Notes: generated from the sequence alone by a model not told the origin. DNA of 64,000 nt from Schlesneria paludicola DSM 18645 (GCF_000255655.1 NZ_JH636434.1:170977-234976), one strand, 5' to 3'; positions 18,801 to 27,301 are shown, numbered from the stretch's first letter. Translations and numbers: made by a program.

Positions 18801-21800
18801 TGTTGACGTAAAGGGGGCCTTCACCAAACCCGGCTTTGGGATTGGGTTGTTCGACATGCATCGTCGGCGGCAAGACACGATGCTGCAGTGCGAAGGCCAT
18901 CTTGATCAGCCCGATGACACCCGCTGCGCATTTTGTATGGCCGATCGTGCTTTTAATGCTGCCGACCGCAGCAGAACGCGGCGCGGCACCCGCCGACTGC
19001 AAGAATGTTTGAAGTGCCTGGCATTCGGTCTGGTCACCAACCGCGGTGCCGGTCCCGTGTGCTTCGAACAACTCGACACTTTTGGGGTCGACACCCGATG
19101 ACTCGTAGGCTCGCTGCAATGTGCGAATCTGGCCCTCCAGGCGGGGAGCAGTCATTCCTTTACTGCGGCCGTCCGAGCCGGCACCCATACCACGAATCAG
19201 TGCATAGATCTTGTCGCCGTCCCGTTCCGCGTCTTCGCGACGCTTGAGAATGATGGCGCCATGCCCTTCGCTGATGACGATTCCATCGGCTTGCGCATCG
19301 AAGACACGTGCACGCCCTCGAGGTGAGAGTGCTCCGGCGGTGGCGAAACAGAGATAACCCATCGAGTTCTGAATCGTGTCGCAGCCACCGACGACGATCA
19401 TGTCACTGTTCCCGGACACCAGTTCATTGCAGGCCGCATAGACCGCGGCGAGTGATGAGGCACACGCCGCATCGACGGTGAAGTTCATCCCTCCCAAGTC
19501 GAAGCGATTGGCCACTCGTCCCGCGACGACGTTCAACAAGATTCCCGCGAAGCTGTCCTCAGTCCACTCAGGCAGTTGCTGCATGAGCGATTCATCGGGG
19601 TTTGTGAGAAACCGGGGTGCCATCGCGCGGAAGGAATACGATGCACCCAATTCTCCCGATCCACCGCCAACACCCAATATCACACTGGTTCGATCGCGCA
19701 AGGGGTTTGATTCGTCATAACCAGCGTCCCGTAAGACGCGTGCGACCAGTTCCAGCGCCAACAGCTGCATCGGTTCGATGCTTTTTAGCGATGCCGGTGG
19801 GATTCCGTACTTCAAGGGATCGAACGCGAGGTCTGCGACGAAACCGCCCCATTTGCTGTAAATCTTGTCACGGGCCTTCCGATCGGGATCGAACCATTTC
19901 TGATGGTCGAAACGATCGGAAGGAATTTCTCTGATGGGGTCGAGTTTCGAGAGGACGTTGTGCCAAAGGATGGAGGGATCGTCCGCTCCCGGGACCAAAC
20001 AGGCGGTGCCAATGATGGCAATGTCGAGCGGGCGTGGCTCTTTGGCCGTCATGCGTGGGATCTGCCGCTGTGACGTGAATGTCGACAAGAGACTGGTCGC
20101 CCCATCACTGACCTCATGATGCAGATCTCGGATCGAGCACACTTCGTTTCGTAGGGCCGCGACCTGGCCCAGCATGTACATGCCTTGTTCGATCTGTGCG
20201 GCTTCGTCCAATTGATTCAGTGAGCTGTTCGGCTCGCTGCTGCGTGCGACGCCTTTTGCAGCAATTCGCAGTCGTCCCAGATTCAGGTGTTCCAGTCGCT
20301 CGCGAATTTCTTCGTGAGGCCATTTTTCAGCCTTCAATCGCTGTTTTTCAACTTCGAACAGTTGGACGAATGGAGTATCGGCACAGCGGATTGCGTGTCC
20401 GGGGCCACTCTCGACGACGACGGATTTGGCCGTTTGTTGGCAGATGCTTTGAAAGGCAGGCATGATGGCACCGCTGGTGACCGCTTCAGAGGTGAAGAGA
20501 TAAGCGGTTCCCATCAATACGCCAATTTTCATTCCACGGTCGGCCAACGGTTGAGCTGCGGCGGCGACCATGGCCGCACCGAGGCCGTCGTGAATTCCGC
20601 CAGCAAATAGCACGTGAACTTTCGCGCATTCTTCAGAACTCAGTTTGGCACAGGCCAGAACCTGGATCATCAGTTCCCAGAGCACAAAGCTGGTACGGGG
20701 ACCGACGTGACCGCCGCACTCGCGTCCTTCGAAGACGAACCGCCGCGCTCCGTCTTGCAAAAACGAATGCAGCATTCCGGGGGACGGGACATGCAAGTAC
20801 GTCGCAATTCCACATCGTTCAAGGGACGCGGCCTGATCTGGACGTCCACCCGCAATCAGTGCGAATGGTGGCCGAATGGCTTCGATCACCGGCCATTGCT
20901 GGGCGCGGATCTCCTGCGGGACGAAACCCAGCATGCCCACTCCCCACGGGCGAGTACCCAGCCGGTCGCGAGTGGATTCAAGCAGTTCCCGGACTTGCGT
21001 TTCGCCCATCAGAGCCAGTGCCAGGAACGGTAGTGCGCCTTCGGTCGCCACGGCATCGCAAAATGTCGGCACATCGCTGACGCGGGTCATTGGGCCTTGC
21101 ACTATCGGAAACTGTGTGCCATGCGATGCGGCCAAAGGTGATCCCGCCGCCAGGGCGTTCGAAAGGCTCGCTGCAGAGACTTGCTCGTCCATGGTGGATC
21201 GCAGCAGCCTGAGCGCGCGTCCAACGCTTGGCGATTTCGCGGCCCAAAGCGGTGCGAATCCGATGTCCTGGCCCGCCAGCCAGACGGGCTCGACCGCACT
21301 TGTCCCAACCTGCTCCGTCGTCGTCGCGCCATTCGCCGGGTCGGGCTCTTGCAACAGTGCGTCCTTACAGGCCACGAAGACCGATCGGTCGGCAGCGCGA
21401 GCCGTTTCAATGGCTGCCTCAAGATGCGGCTTGGCGGGCTGTCCTGGCTGCCAGTAGAAACGAAAGTAGTATCCTGATGTCAGCGTCAACGCAGTCGACT
21501 CGCTACCATCGACCGTTGCCAGACGACGACGCAGCTTTGAAGGCAGGGATGACTCACGCATCAGCGCCAACTGCCAATCGAGCATCACACCTTCGCATCC
21601 AGCCACGCGACAGGCGGAAACCGTATTCCAGCCAACCCCGCCCCAGGCAATGACTGGAAGATCCGTAGCGGCAAGCAGACGCTGCAGCAAAACGAACGTC
21701 GTCTCTTCCCCGACGAATCCACCCGCTTCAAAGCCTTTCGCGACCAGCAAATCGGCACCAGCGTTCTGTGCAGCTAGAGCCTCGCCGAGATTGCGGACAA

Positions 21801-22218
21801 CAATTCCAACCCGCGAGGACACACGGCGACAGCGGACGACATTGGCAGAGCAATCCGTGTCTGGTTCATTTGGCGCAAGAAGAATCACGTCGCAATAACG
21901 GGCCGGCTGCGACTCAGAGGTCGCCTTGTTCTGGTTGACCTCGCTGGTCTCCAGTTGCGAGAGAACGGATTCCTCCGGCTGTCTCAAGGGACACTGAAGA
22001 ATAACTCCAATTCGATTGGTGAGGCCCGCAGAAAGTAGTTGATCCACTGCGACGGGAACTTGCGACCAATCGACCCCCGCAGAAAGATTTAGAAGTCCAG
22101 TGGCGCCCGCTCGCGCGGCAACGAGTGGCAAGCTCGCGGCAACCTGTCCCGGAAGGGACGCGACAAGAAACTCAAACTCAGTGGATGTTCGGCGTGCATT
22201 CGGGGACGCTGCTCGCAT
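12856..22218 (-). CDS. Giant PUFA-synthase-like polyketide synthase: NMO-NMO-KS-AT-3xACP-KR-DH
   Basis: A 3120-residue iterative type I synthase. Two flavin-dependent nitronate-monooxygenase/PfaD-like barrels come first: about 15-260 (GFEAGGFVGEE near 166) and 365-660 (FPIVQGPMTR, then GRECGGHVGP near 505). Ketosynthase: about 745-1190, Cys near 919 in DAACASS, EAHGTG and SIKSTIGH. Acyltransferase: about 1320-1620, FPGQGSQ and GHSFGE near 1393. A Ser/Thr/Pro-rich linker precedes three ACPs, each with LGIDSIKRVEI; the attachment serines fall near 1978, 2093 and 2207. Ketoreductase: about 2500-2760, VTGGAQGI, Ser in LFASVSG and Tyr in DYAAANE. Dehydratase-like end: SDHVIDGHPVVP and FHGPTFQ. Tandem identical-type ACPs and the NMO enoylreductase are hallmarks of PUFA synthases. 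Start: ATG at 22218; a TTG two codons earlier also exists. First gene of the operon. Confidence 0.93.
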   Translation of the reverse strand: MRAASPNARRTSTEFEFLVASLPGQVAASLPLVAARAGATGLLNLSAGVDWSQVPVAVDQLLSAGLTNRIGVILQCPLRQPEESVLSQLETSEVNQNKATSESQPARYCDVILLAPNEPDTDCSANVVRCRRVSSRVGIVVRNLGEALAAQNAGADLLVAKGFEAGGFVGEETTFVLLQRLLAATDLPVIAWGGVGWNTVSACRVAGCEGVMLDWQLALMRESSLPSKLRRRLATVDGSESTALTLTSGYYFRFYWQPGQPAKPHLEAAIETARAADRSVFVACKDALLQEPDPANGATTTEQVGTSAVEPVWLAGQDIGFAPLWAAKSPSVGRALRLLRSTMDEQVSAASLSNALAAGSPLAASHGTQFPIVQGPMTRVSDVPTFCDAVATEGALPFLALALMGETQVRELLESTRDRLGTRPWGVGMLGFVPQEIRAQQWPVIEAIRPPFALIAGGRPDQAASLERCGIATYLHVPSPGMLHSFLQDGARRFVFEGRECGGHVGPRTSFVLWELMIQVLACAKLSSEECAKVHVLFAGGIHDGLGAAMVAAAAQPLADRGMKIGVLMGTAYLFTSEAVTSGAIMPAFQSICQQTAKSVVVESGPGHAIRCADTPFVQLFEVEKQRLKAEKWPHEEIRERLEHLNLGRLRIAAKGVARSSEPNSSLNQLDEAAQIEQGMYMLGQVAALRNEVCSIRDLHHEVSDGATSLLSTFTSQRQIPRMTAKEPRPLDIAIIGTACLVPGADDPSILWHNVLSKLDPIREIPSDRFDHQKWFDPDRKARDKIYSKWGGFVADLAFDPLKYGIPPASLKSIEPMQLLALELVARVLRDAGYDESNPLRDRTSVILGVGGGSGELGASYSFRAMAPRFLTNPDESLMQQLPEWTEDSFAGILLNVVAGRVANRFDLGGMNFTVDAACASSLAAVYAACNELVSGNSDMIVVGGCDTIQNSMGYLCFATAGALSPRGRARVFDAQADGIVISEGHGAIILKRREDAERDGDKIYALIRGMGAGSDGRSKGMTAPRLEGQIRTLQRAYESSGVDPKSVELFEAHGTGTAVGDQTECQALQTFLQSAGAAPRSAAVGSIKSTIGHTKCAAGVIGLIKMAFALQHRVLPPTMHVEQPNPKAGFGEGPLYVNSETRAWIKATGPRRAGISSFGFGGTNFHAILEEYSPEAPVQGRSTRQQLPSELFAFGTDSESTLQSVIGAYADQLETALAAGHQPALHRLAYALHLRYGSLNSRWRAAFVAADTAELLSKLRAWQAAFSDGKSPTHKLPTGIFYTREPMGQAGVAFVFPGQGSQTPDMLRDVAVDFREVSATFEEAERVLAPLFGESLVNRVFPPPPFSDVEKTLAVERLKATQFAQPALGVCGVAMLRLLRAFGVRPTVALGHSFGELIALCAAGSLSAGQLHRLAAARGLAMSQGATSDVDTPRSRDAGQMLAVAADAATVQKLLGTIPDVWLANRNSPRQTVVSGTRIGISAATNALTDVGITVRLLPVSAAFHSPLMDEARHRFRTELENVAFQAPKFPVYSNITAEQYPHDPVQIRELLADQLRHDVRWVDEVESAYRDGARIFVEVGPRSVLTNLVGEILGDRPHLAVDTQRSGIHGVTALCQALGQLFAHGVPVNLERFYEDRNIEPLNLKQLPASVTPVYASHVWLVNSAYSRPASEPPRVPRPQSQLIESFDDSTPITATSTRNRVPQSVSNIIPLPVGGDGASVAGPLVTSTSSDAGPNDTDIIRLHQNSPSHITVHNGAQSIVNASELSHEAVSNSPPPAPSSTPASSNSTISDASAPTPTMEYVVASTDTASNEADSTNHLFDPDAYALFQKTMRQFLTTQESVMRTLLGGTPQTVIPPQPPFDRPTFDTTSPQLPVNSSPYEVSEKGSLTPVSVPTGMKGSTLVSTPAASMTISPSVELNSASPTAAPIAPTETKPKFSLERLTNSLLQVVTDRTGYPTELLDLDANLEADLGIDSIKRVEIIGSFRRDSLVDVVEPPANFMERLTASKSLRAILNCVVDLVASPASEEAAQTSSEAAAASTAKSGSASGNVLSADTLFATLVQIVADRTGYPVEMLPPDANLEADLGIDSIKRVEIIGAFRREALPQTAGGASDFMEQLTASRSMNDIVQCVLRVLSSSNSNVASAPLLPVGGADVQTDSAAALALDADDLLLALVQLVADRTGYPVEMLDAAAKLEADLGIDSIKRVEIISAFRRSALQHLPDPGDGFVEKLTTARSMAEIVQCACDAYKTSSTPNTANAAKPDNASASTVQVPASAGKNDVNEPKTCPRCVAVCVEVPFPSELVPCGPGAILITNDNRGFADALATGLQPGPHPVVRLTADDLLNRDQLQNTIATARAQYGRIAGIFHLVAAGDAPTFPSISPDDWQSISGIEVKGLLHLLQSILPELGEHDGPSIRVLAATYGGGDFGTNEDHESSRPWRGGIAGLLKVAAEEWPRHAFRAVDLDNSVDPSLLLQEFSAAGPVEIGHRNGKRMTVIAEPRDSASADVGQPAITSNSIVLVTGGAQGITAEIVKEMARDTPATFILLGRSAIPDSVESASTSSITGDPSLRAKIVADFKSQGRALAVSAIESELSRIKSGRAIRQTLADLTRCGAKAEYHSCDVRSATSLGQIIADVQQRHGKIDAVIHGAGVIEDRLIKDKATESFDRVMATKVDSLIQILNVLPPDQLRLVVLFASVSGFFGNSGQCDYAAANEILNRCGRRLQLRTNAKVISLNWGPWADVGMVTPEVADKMRGNGVALIDPAAGRSAAWREIQSTPRDGARIILGPGPWVASSQWNHATGAAPKDRPSLTHERAPELLKVKTPLLAGQHVERHADGHITARVVLKADEQKFLSDHVIDGHPVVPLAVVLSLAAETAMAGQPQWHVSSVDDLHMLAGIILKQNRQDIVVNAERIAFEQDTADWKILITLDESPRTFYRAQVRMKRAARESPVAPELASLLTPTQVTISEVYENMLFHGPTFQIIDELIGGDEQGFDAIVRPCGPSDAVGHVTKEPWLIDGIVIDAGAQLALVWSQLVHKSLMLPVRVGRYHAYESIGTEPVTLRLRMRGTSDPHSYQADLWIVRNGRLLGHVSGLEGVGSSKVGGMIAGGVR

Positions 22219-22403
22219 CGGCAAAGCCTTTCCTTGTGGGGCTGACAGAGTGAGTGCTGGTGTTCTGACGGCGGGGTTCGTTGTGTCGGTACGTCACAGC
22301 GCAACGGCAGTGCGTTCCAATCAAACCACTGACGAGTTGATTTCTGCCTGTGTGCCAACCACCTGTTGCACTCACGAGGACTGGAACCGCACCGATACGG
22401 CAA

Positions 22404-22418
22404 CACCATGACGTCGTG
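22404..22418. repeat. Near-palindromic 15-mer, copy 1
   Basis: CACCATGACGTCGTG. The arms CAC-ATG and CxT-GTG are almost self-complementary around a central A. Two close copies (CACCATGACATCGTG) lie at 25160 and 27470, all outside genes. The flanking bases CAA on the left are shared with the third copy. It could be a regulator's binding site or part of a short dispersed repeat. Confidence 0.5.
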
Positions 22419-23532
22419 CGACCAGGACGCCTGTCACTTACTTTGACTCGTGAGTGGACATCTGGCTGGGCAAACGTGGTTGTCGGATTGATTCAAGGAC
22501 TCGGATGTTGCGACTGGATGAAATGGTCTTATGGTGAAAACCGCCGAGCGCTGCGGTTGGAAGGGCTTTCGAAATACGATTCATCGTTGCCGTTGCGAGG
22601 CGAGGATTCGTTCAAACGCGATCTGATTGCATGTCAGCGTGTTAAATGGGTATGCAACCTTGCTACAGCGATGTTTAACTCGAAATCAGGCGAACGAGTG
22701 CCCTCAACACAACGGTATTGTGTCGGCAACAGACAAATAGCTTGCTTAAATACGATTTGTAAAACGAAGCGATGATGGAAACATCAACGAGATCGCACTT
22801 GTTGAGTCAAGTGCTTAGTTTTGAATTGTCGCGAGGACTCGATAAACAATATGTGAATCAAAAAGAACAATGAGTACGTATGCCGAACCATTTATAAATG
22901 CTGGCGAGAGCGACATGTGTCGGTACGACGTCTCTAGCCGTCGACAAGAGAATTCATTCGTGAGGCCGGCGCGGAGTTGCGTTCGCATTTGGCCCCTCCA
23001 GTTTCCTACGAGAGCAATCCGATCGATAAAAGCGATGGTAAAACGAATATGACGAGCGTGGTTGCGTGGAAGTCGGTGTGGGTCTCATGAAGCCGGACCA
23101 GGACAGCCAGGCCGAGTTTTCAGCTGTGGAATGCGAAACGAAGAACTGGAGAGAGTTCGAATCGACTGGCGGAGCGTGGGGATGGTCGCGTTAGCAGCGA
23201 AGAAGGCAGATTGGAGAAGGGCAGTGACCCGTGTTTGATCGCATGTCGCGATGCGAGGTCTCTGTGGCAATGCGAAAATGCAGTTGGCGTGCCAAATCGC
23301 ACTCCGCACGTCCATTTGCGCAAGGTCTTCCGCAGACGAGATGCCGGAAGTGCAATGCAGCAATGCATTTTGCAAAGGAAGAGACCTAGCACAGACAAAT
23401 GTGTTCTGCACATGCCTAGGCGTAGCCGGCGCTTCCGATGTTGCAAATGCGAAACATGTGCGTTTCCGATTGTAGACATCGCCACGTGGAAATTGACATC
23501 CAGCACGGGGATTGACACATCTGGTCTGGGAC

Positions 23533-23679
23533 ACCGTTCACAAGAACGGGGGCTGGCACATGTTCTCGCGTTAAAGGAAAGGTTTACCCTCGTCAATGAA
23601 CTGTGGTTTCCAATTCTACTTAGAATATGTGCCTGTCCGAATTCTCTTCGTGTCCCCCTCTCTTCGGTCCGTGAACGGT
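23533..23679. repeat. MITE-like imperfect inverted-repeat element
   Basis: The ends ACCGTTCAC (23533-23541) and GTGAACGGT (23671-23679) are perfect inverted repeats. Inside, GGGGG pairs with CCCCC, and CTGGCACATGTTCT near 23551-23565 is nearly complementary to AGAATATGTGCCTG near 23623-23637. The 147-bp whole could fold as a long hairpin. There is no transposase inside. Its right-hand end is repeated in the hairpin at 27428-27465. Confidence 0.55.
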
Positions 23680-23993
23680 TGCTTCCTCCGTTCTTCGACG
23701 GGGATCGGTTGCTCAATGAAAAGCAATGTCGCAAAGAGAATCAAAACAATGAGGTGCTGTAGTAACAGGAGTTTATAAATAAAAAACTGATAGATTCCAG
23801 TTGACTGTGCATCAACCTTCTATTCACACTATACAGACCTTCCTGCGCGGGACATCGAAGTCACCTGCCGCGTCACGTTGTTCAGCGGACGCAACTCCTG
23901 CCATTGGCAACTGCGACGACCTGTCGCGTCCAGTCGTATCCGCTCCAACGTTCCATCAACAATCAATCATCCACGACTTTGCGAGATTTTGCC

Positions 23994-25115
23994 ATGAATC
24001 TACGTTTTGGCGGCACACAGTGGTTGAACTATCCTGTACGAATCGCAGTTGCCCTTGGTGGCGTTGCGGCGGGATGTTTGCCCTACAATTTCGAGATTTG
24101 CGGGCACTGCCACATTGTTCCCAGGTCCGAAGCAGGGCTAAGGTCGCAATTGACCGATGAGATCGCAATGGTCTACGTCGGGGACGGTGATCTCGTCGAT
24201 GCCGGCTCGGTTGTCGCGCGACTCGTGGGACGTGACGTTGATGCGGATTTCGCAAAAGCCAGAGCAGACGTCGAATACGCCACGGCGTTTCTCAAGCAAA
24301 TGCAGTCTGGGTATCGTCCCGAAGATATTGCGGCAGCCGTGTCCAAGCTGGAGAGCGTGACAAGCCAATTGTCATATGCGGAACAGCAAGTCGATCGAAA
24401 CTCAAACTTGCTGGGAAAGTCGGCTGTCGCGCAAAGTGCCTATGAAAAGAGCATCAGCAGTCGTGACTCACTCAAATCCGAAATGGCGGCAGTGAAAGAG
24501 AACGTTTCAAAATTGCAGGCAGGCTATCGCCAGGAAGAAATCGATGAAGCGAAGGCGAAACTGGCGAAGGCTGAGGCGGAGCTGCAATTGCAGACAAAAA
24601 AGAATGCGCTGAAAGAAATCAAAAGTCCGATTCGCGGAACAATCTGCAAGCCAGCGATTGAGGCCATTGCGGGACACACCGTGGTTCCGGGAGATCTGAT
24701 TGCCGTCGTTCAGGATCGAGAGCAACTCTTGGTTCAAGTGATGGCGGACGAGGCCGCGGCGTATCACGTGAAGAAAGGGATGCCCGTCAAGATACGGTTG
24801 TGGGGCAATTATGGTGGGCTCATTACGGGCCGAGTCGAACGAATCGTGGCGACGGCCGTCGACGAAGGAAAATTGGCGACAGAAGGATTTCGTACCGATC
24901 GCGAGTCGACGTTGATGCAACAACGCTATCCAGACAGCCATTGGCGATACATTCAAGTGATGGTCAAACTCGACGAGAACGCCGCACGCGAATCACTGAT
25001 GCCAGGCATGACCGGCGAAGCGCGGATCGTTGTTGCAGAAGATTCATTTTGGGGAGCGTTGACACGGGACCTGGGGCGACTGGTGCTCGTCGAAGTCTGG
25101 TCATGGTTGCCGTAG
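23994..25115 (+). CDS. HlyD-family periplasmic adaptor (membrane fusion protein)
   Basis: A 373-residue efflux adaptor. A membrane anchor lies near residues 12-32 (RIAVALGGVAAG). A split biotinyl-lipoyl-like domain follows (VYVGDGDLVDAGSVVARL, matched later by IKSPIRGTICKP), and between them is a long coiled-coil hairpin of about 130 residues containing the internally repeated SGYRPEDI and AGYRQEEI. A beta-barrel region with LLVQVMADE and VKIRLWGNYGG closes the protein. It would link an inner-membrane pump to an outer-membrane channel, here presumably the NodT-like protein downstream; no pump gene is in the window. The ATG at 23994 was chosen over a TTG 90 bases upstream because the latter adds residues with no role before the anchor. 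Confidence 0.82.
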   Translation: MNLRFGGTQWLNYPVRIAVALGGVAAGCLPYNFEICGHCHIVPRSEAGLRSQLTDEIAMVYVGDGDLVDAGSVVARLVGRDVDADFAKARADVEYATAFLKQMQSGYRPEDIAAAVSKLESVTSQLSYAEQQVDRNSNLLGKSAVAQSAYEKSISSRDSLKSEMAAVKENVSKLQAGYRQEEIDEAKAKLAKAEAELQLQTKKNALKEIKSPIRGTICKPAIEAIAGHTVVPGDLIAVVQDREQLLVQVMADEAAAYHVKKGMPVKIRLWGNYGGLITGRVERIVATAVDEGKLATEGFRTDRESTLMQQRYPDSHWRYIQVMVKLDENAARESLMPGMTGEARIVVAEDSFWGALTRDLGRLVLVEVWSWLP

Positions 25116-25723
25116 CAGCCGCTGAAGTCACAGGAACGGGATCCGCCGTGGCTAAAAAACACCATGACATCGTGAATGACAAGGTGGCTGCCCCCACTTT
25201 CGTCGCTGGATCATTCGCCCCAACGAAGCTCCAGAGGACCTGTCGGCGATGCGCACGCACCCGTCGGAAGTGAATGAGTGTCTCACAGGGGGATTTGGCT
25301 TTGATAAGTCATCACTGACGACGTCGCAAAGTGAAGCAGGCTGAATTTGCCGAACGACGACATGCGATGGCGATCTTCCAAAATTCGGCCAATGCGCGTT
25401 GTCGTACTTGCCTCAATCGACAAGTCTCTTCTCGACAATTCGATGACTCCCGTTCCAATGCGGCGATGTGCGGCGGCTTCCGCCGACGCATTCGTTGAGG
25501 TTTGCGGGTTCGTCGATCTCTTCGCGTTATGCCGAATTCAACCGGTTGTATGTGATTTTACGTACTGAATTTGCGCGATCAATTTGAGTCACTCTTCGAC
25601 CGATCTTTCGAAGTAGACAAACCATCGAAAGGGCATTCGACTCCTTTCACCGCATTCGCGCCTGCCTGTTCCTGACTTACCACCCACAATCAGTTGCATT
25701 CGTTGGAAAGGAGTCCAGCCATT
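25116..25723. other. Intergenic stretch between adaptor and outer-membrane channel genes
   Basis: About 600 bases without a recognisable gene. It contains the second copy of the 15-base near-palindrome at 25160-25174, 45 bases after the adaptor stop, and a Shine-Dalgarno-like AAAGGAG at 25706-25712 serving the next gene. The spacing makes it uncertain whether adaptor and channel share a transcript. Confidence 0.55.
25160..25174. repeat. Near-palindromic 15-mer, copy 2
   Basis: CACCATGACATCGTG, identical to the copy at 27470-27484. Similarity extends rightwards for about 15 further bases (GAA then two variable bases then ACAAGG) before diverging into a C-rich tract in both places. It lies in the 3' flank of the adaptor gene. 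Confidence 0.55.
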
Positions 25724-27301
25724 GTGGCTGACGTATCCACCCATTCGAGCTTCGTGTCTCCATTACGACGGTTCCTCGTCGCGTCAATCCTTTTGGCATT
25801 TGTTCCTCAGGGGTGCACGACGGGCGTAAAGCGTTATTTTCGGCAGGGGCTGAAGGTCGGGCCCGAATACTGCGAGCCCTCTTCACCCGTTGCGGTTGAC
25901 TGGATTGACGGTGACGATCAACGCGTTGCCACCGACCGAGCGGAGGCGGCGGCATGGTGGACCGTTTTCAATGATCCCGTCCTCAATGATTTGATCCAAT
26001 CGGTCTACTGTCAGAATCTCTCTTTGCGACAGGCTGGTTTTCGAATTCTGCAAGCACGTGCGACACGCAATATTCGCGCGGGGAATTTGTTTCCACAGCA
26101 GCAGGGCATGTATGGCGACTATCAACACAATGCCTATAGTAAGAATCGAGCCAATACGGGAAATATCCAACACCGCTTTTATAATCAGTATGACGCAGGC
26201 TTCAATATGGCCTGGGAGCTGGATTTCTGGGGCCGATTTCGTCGCGGGGTCGAAGCTGCAGATGCAGATCTCGACGCATCGGTCGACGACTTTGACGACG
26301 TGCTCGTGACATTAATTGGAGAAACGGCCGCAACCTATGTCCATATTCGAACCTACCAGCGAGCCCTGAAACTCACCAAGGAAAATTTCGAACTTCAGCG
26401 AAAGACCTACGAGTTGGCCAAAGCACGCTACGAGGAAGGGGCGACCAGCGAACTCGATGTCGATCAGGCGATGGCAAATCTCTCGCGGACGTCATCGACG
26501 ATTCCAGAACTCGAAATCGTGCTGCGCGAAAGCGTTTTGCGACTATGCACCTTGAACGGCACTCCTCCCGAAGACATGCTGAAACAAATTGGGGAAGGTG
26601 AAATTCCGGTGGCTCCGCCGCAACTGTGCGTAGGAATCCCCGCCGAATTGCTGGAACGACGACCCGATATCCGTCGGGCAGAGCGTTTGTGTGCATCGCA
26701 GTGCGCACTGATCGGGATCGCCGAATCCGAACTGTATCCACACCTCGGTGTCGCAGGTTCGATTGGTTATTCGTCGAAAGGATTGAATAACTTTCTGGCA
26801 TCCCCATCATTCATGTCGACGATCTCACCTGAGTTTCAATGGGCGATTTTGAATTACGGTCGATTGAAGAACGGTATTCTGCAGAATGAAGCGAAGTTCA
26901 AAGAGTTGATCGCCAATTACCAGCAAACTGTTTTACTCGCACAGGAAGAAGTTGAAGACGGACTGATTTTACACATCAAATCATGGCAGCGCGCCAAAGA
27001 TCTTGATCGGGCCGTTGCAGCGTCGAAACGATCCGTCGAGATTTCCCTTGCACAGTTCGAAGACGGGGCGGTTGATTTCAACCGTGTCGTGCTGGTCGAG
27101 CAAAATCTGATGCAGCAACAGATTGAAGAAACCAGTGCCCAGGGAAATATCGCTTTGGGAATGGTGAAAGTCTATCAAGCACTCGGCGGCGGTTGGGAAC
27201 TGGGTGTGGACCAGACGGAAGAACTTCGATGTGGAAAGGTTCGACTGCGCAATCCCGATGGCGATATCGAAGGTGAAAGCGAATATGATTGCCAACCGTG
27301 A
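25724..27301 (+). CDS. NodT-family outer-membrane efflux lipoprotein (TolC-like)
   Basis: A 525-residue outer-membrane channel. The N-terminus is a lipoprotein signal: a basic segment, the hydrophobic stretch FLVASILLAFV and a lipobox ending PQGC. The family-defining start VGPEYCEPSSPVAVDW follows, and two outer-membrane-factor repeats fill the rest, with AAAWWTVFNDPVLNDLI, ELDFWGRFRRGVEAA, the linker motif RYEEGATSELDVDQA, ERRPDIRRAE and the second-repeat equivalent QFEDGAVDFNRV. It forms a trimeric channel across the outer membrane and should pair with the upstream adaptor. I use the GTG at 25724, preceded by AAAGGAG at ten bases' distance; a TTG 30 bases earlier would spoil the signal peptide. 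It may export the product of the neighbouring synthase operon, from proximity only. Confidence 0.9.
   Translation: MADVSTHSSFVSPLRRFLVASILLAFVPQGCTTGVKRYFRQGLKVGPEYCEPSSPVAVDWIDGDDQRVATDRAEAAAWWTVFNDPVLNDLIQSVYCQNLSLRQAGFRILQARATRNIRAGNLFPQQQGMYGDYQHNAYSKNRANTGNIQHRFYNQYDAGFNMAWELDFWGRFRRGVEAADADLDASVDDFDDVLVTLIGETAATYVHIRTYQRALKLTKENFELQRKTYELAKARYEEGATSELDVDQAMANLSRTSSTIPELEIVLRESVLRLCTLNGTPPEDMLKQIGEGEIPVAPPQLCVGIPAELLERRPDIRRAERLCASQCALIGIAESELYPHLGVAGSIGYSSKGLNNFLASPSFMSTISPEFQWAILNYGRLKNGILQNEAKFKELIANYQQTVLLAQEEVEDGLILHIKSWQRAKDLDRAVAASKRSVEISLAQFEDGAVDFNRVVLVEQNLMQQQIEETSAQGNIALGMVKVYQALGGGWELGVDQTEELRCGKVRLRNPDGDIEGESEYDCQP

Larger units (their letters stand above)
22219..23993. other. 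Gene-free stretch between synthase operon and efflux genes
   Basis: This 1.8-kb divergent region has no open frame with recognisable homology; the frames that exist are short, overlap on both strands and have atypical Cys/Arg-rich composition. It must contain the promoter of the synthase operon (toward the left) and probably that of the adaptor gene (toward the right). It holds a near-palindrome at 22404-22418 and an inverted-repeat element at 23533-23679. The composition becomes AT-rich around 23760-23800. A decayed gene cannot be excluded but I saw no domain remnant. Confidence 0.6.

Noticed and set aside
22301-22314. Sigma-54-like site for the synthase operon (minus strand, CGCAC-N5-TTGC)
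   Set aside because: The first G of the essential GG pair is C and the flanking T is missing; too weak to call as a promoter.
23120-23762. Overlapping 180-200-residue open frames on both strands between the synthase and the adaptor
   Set aside because: Cys/Arg-rich translations with no recognisable fold, mutually overlapping, and one covers the inverted-repeat element.
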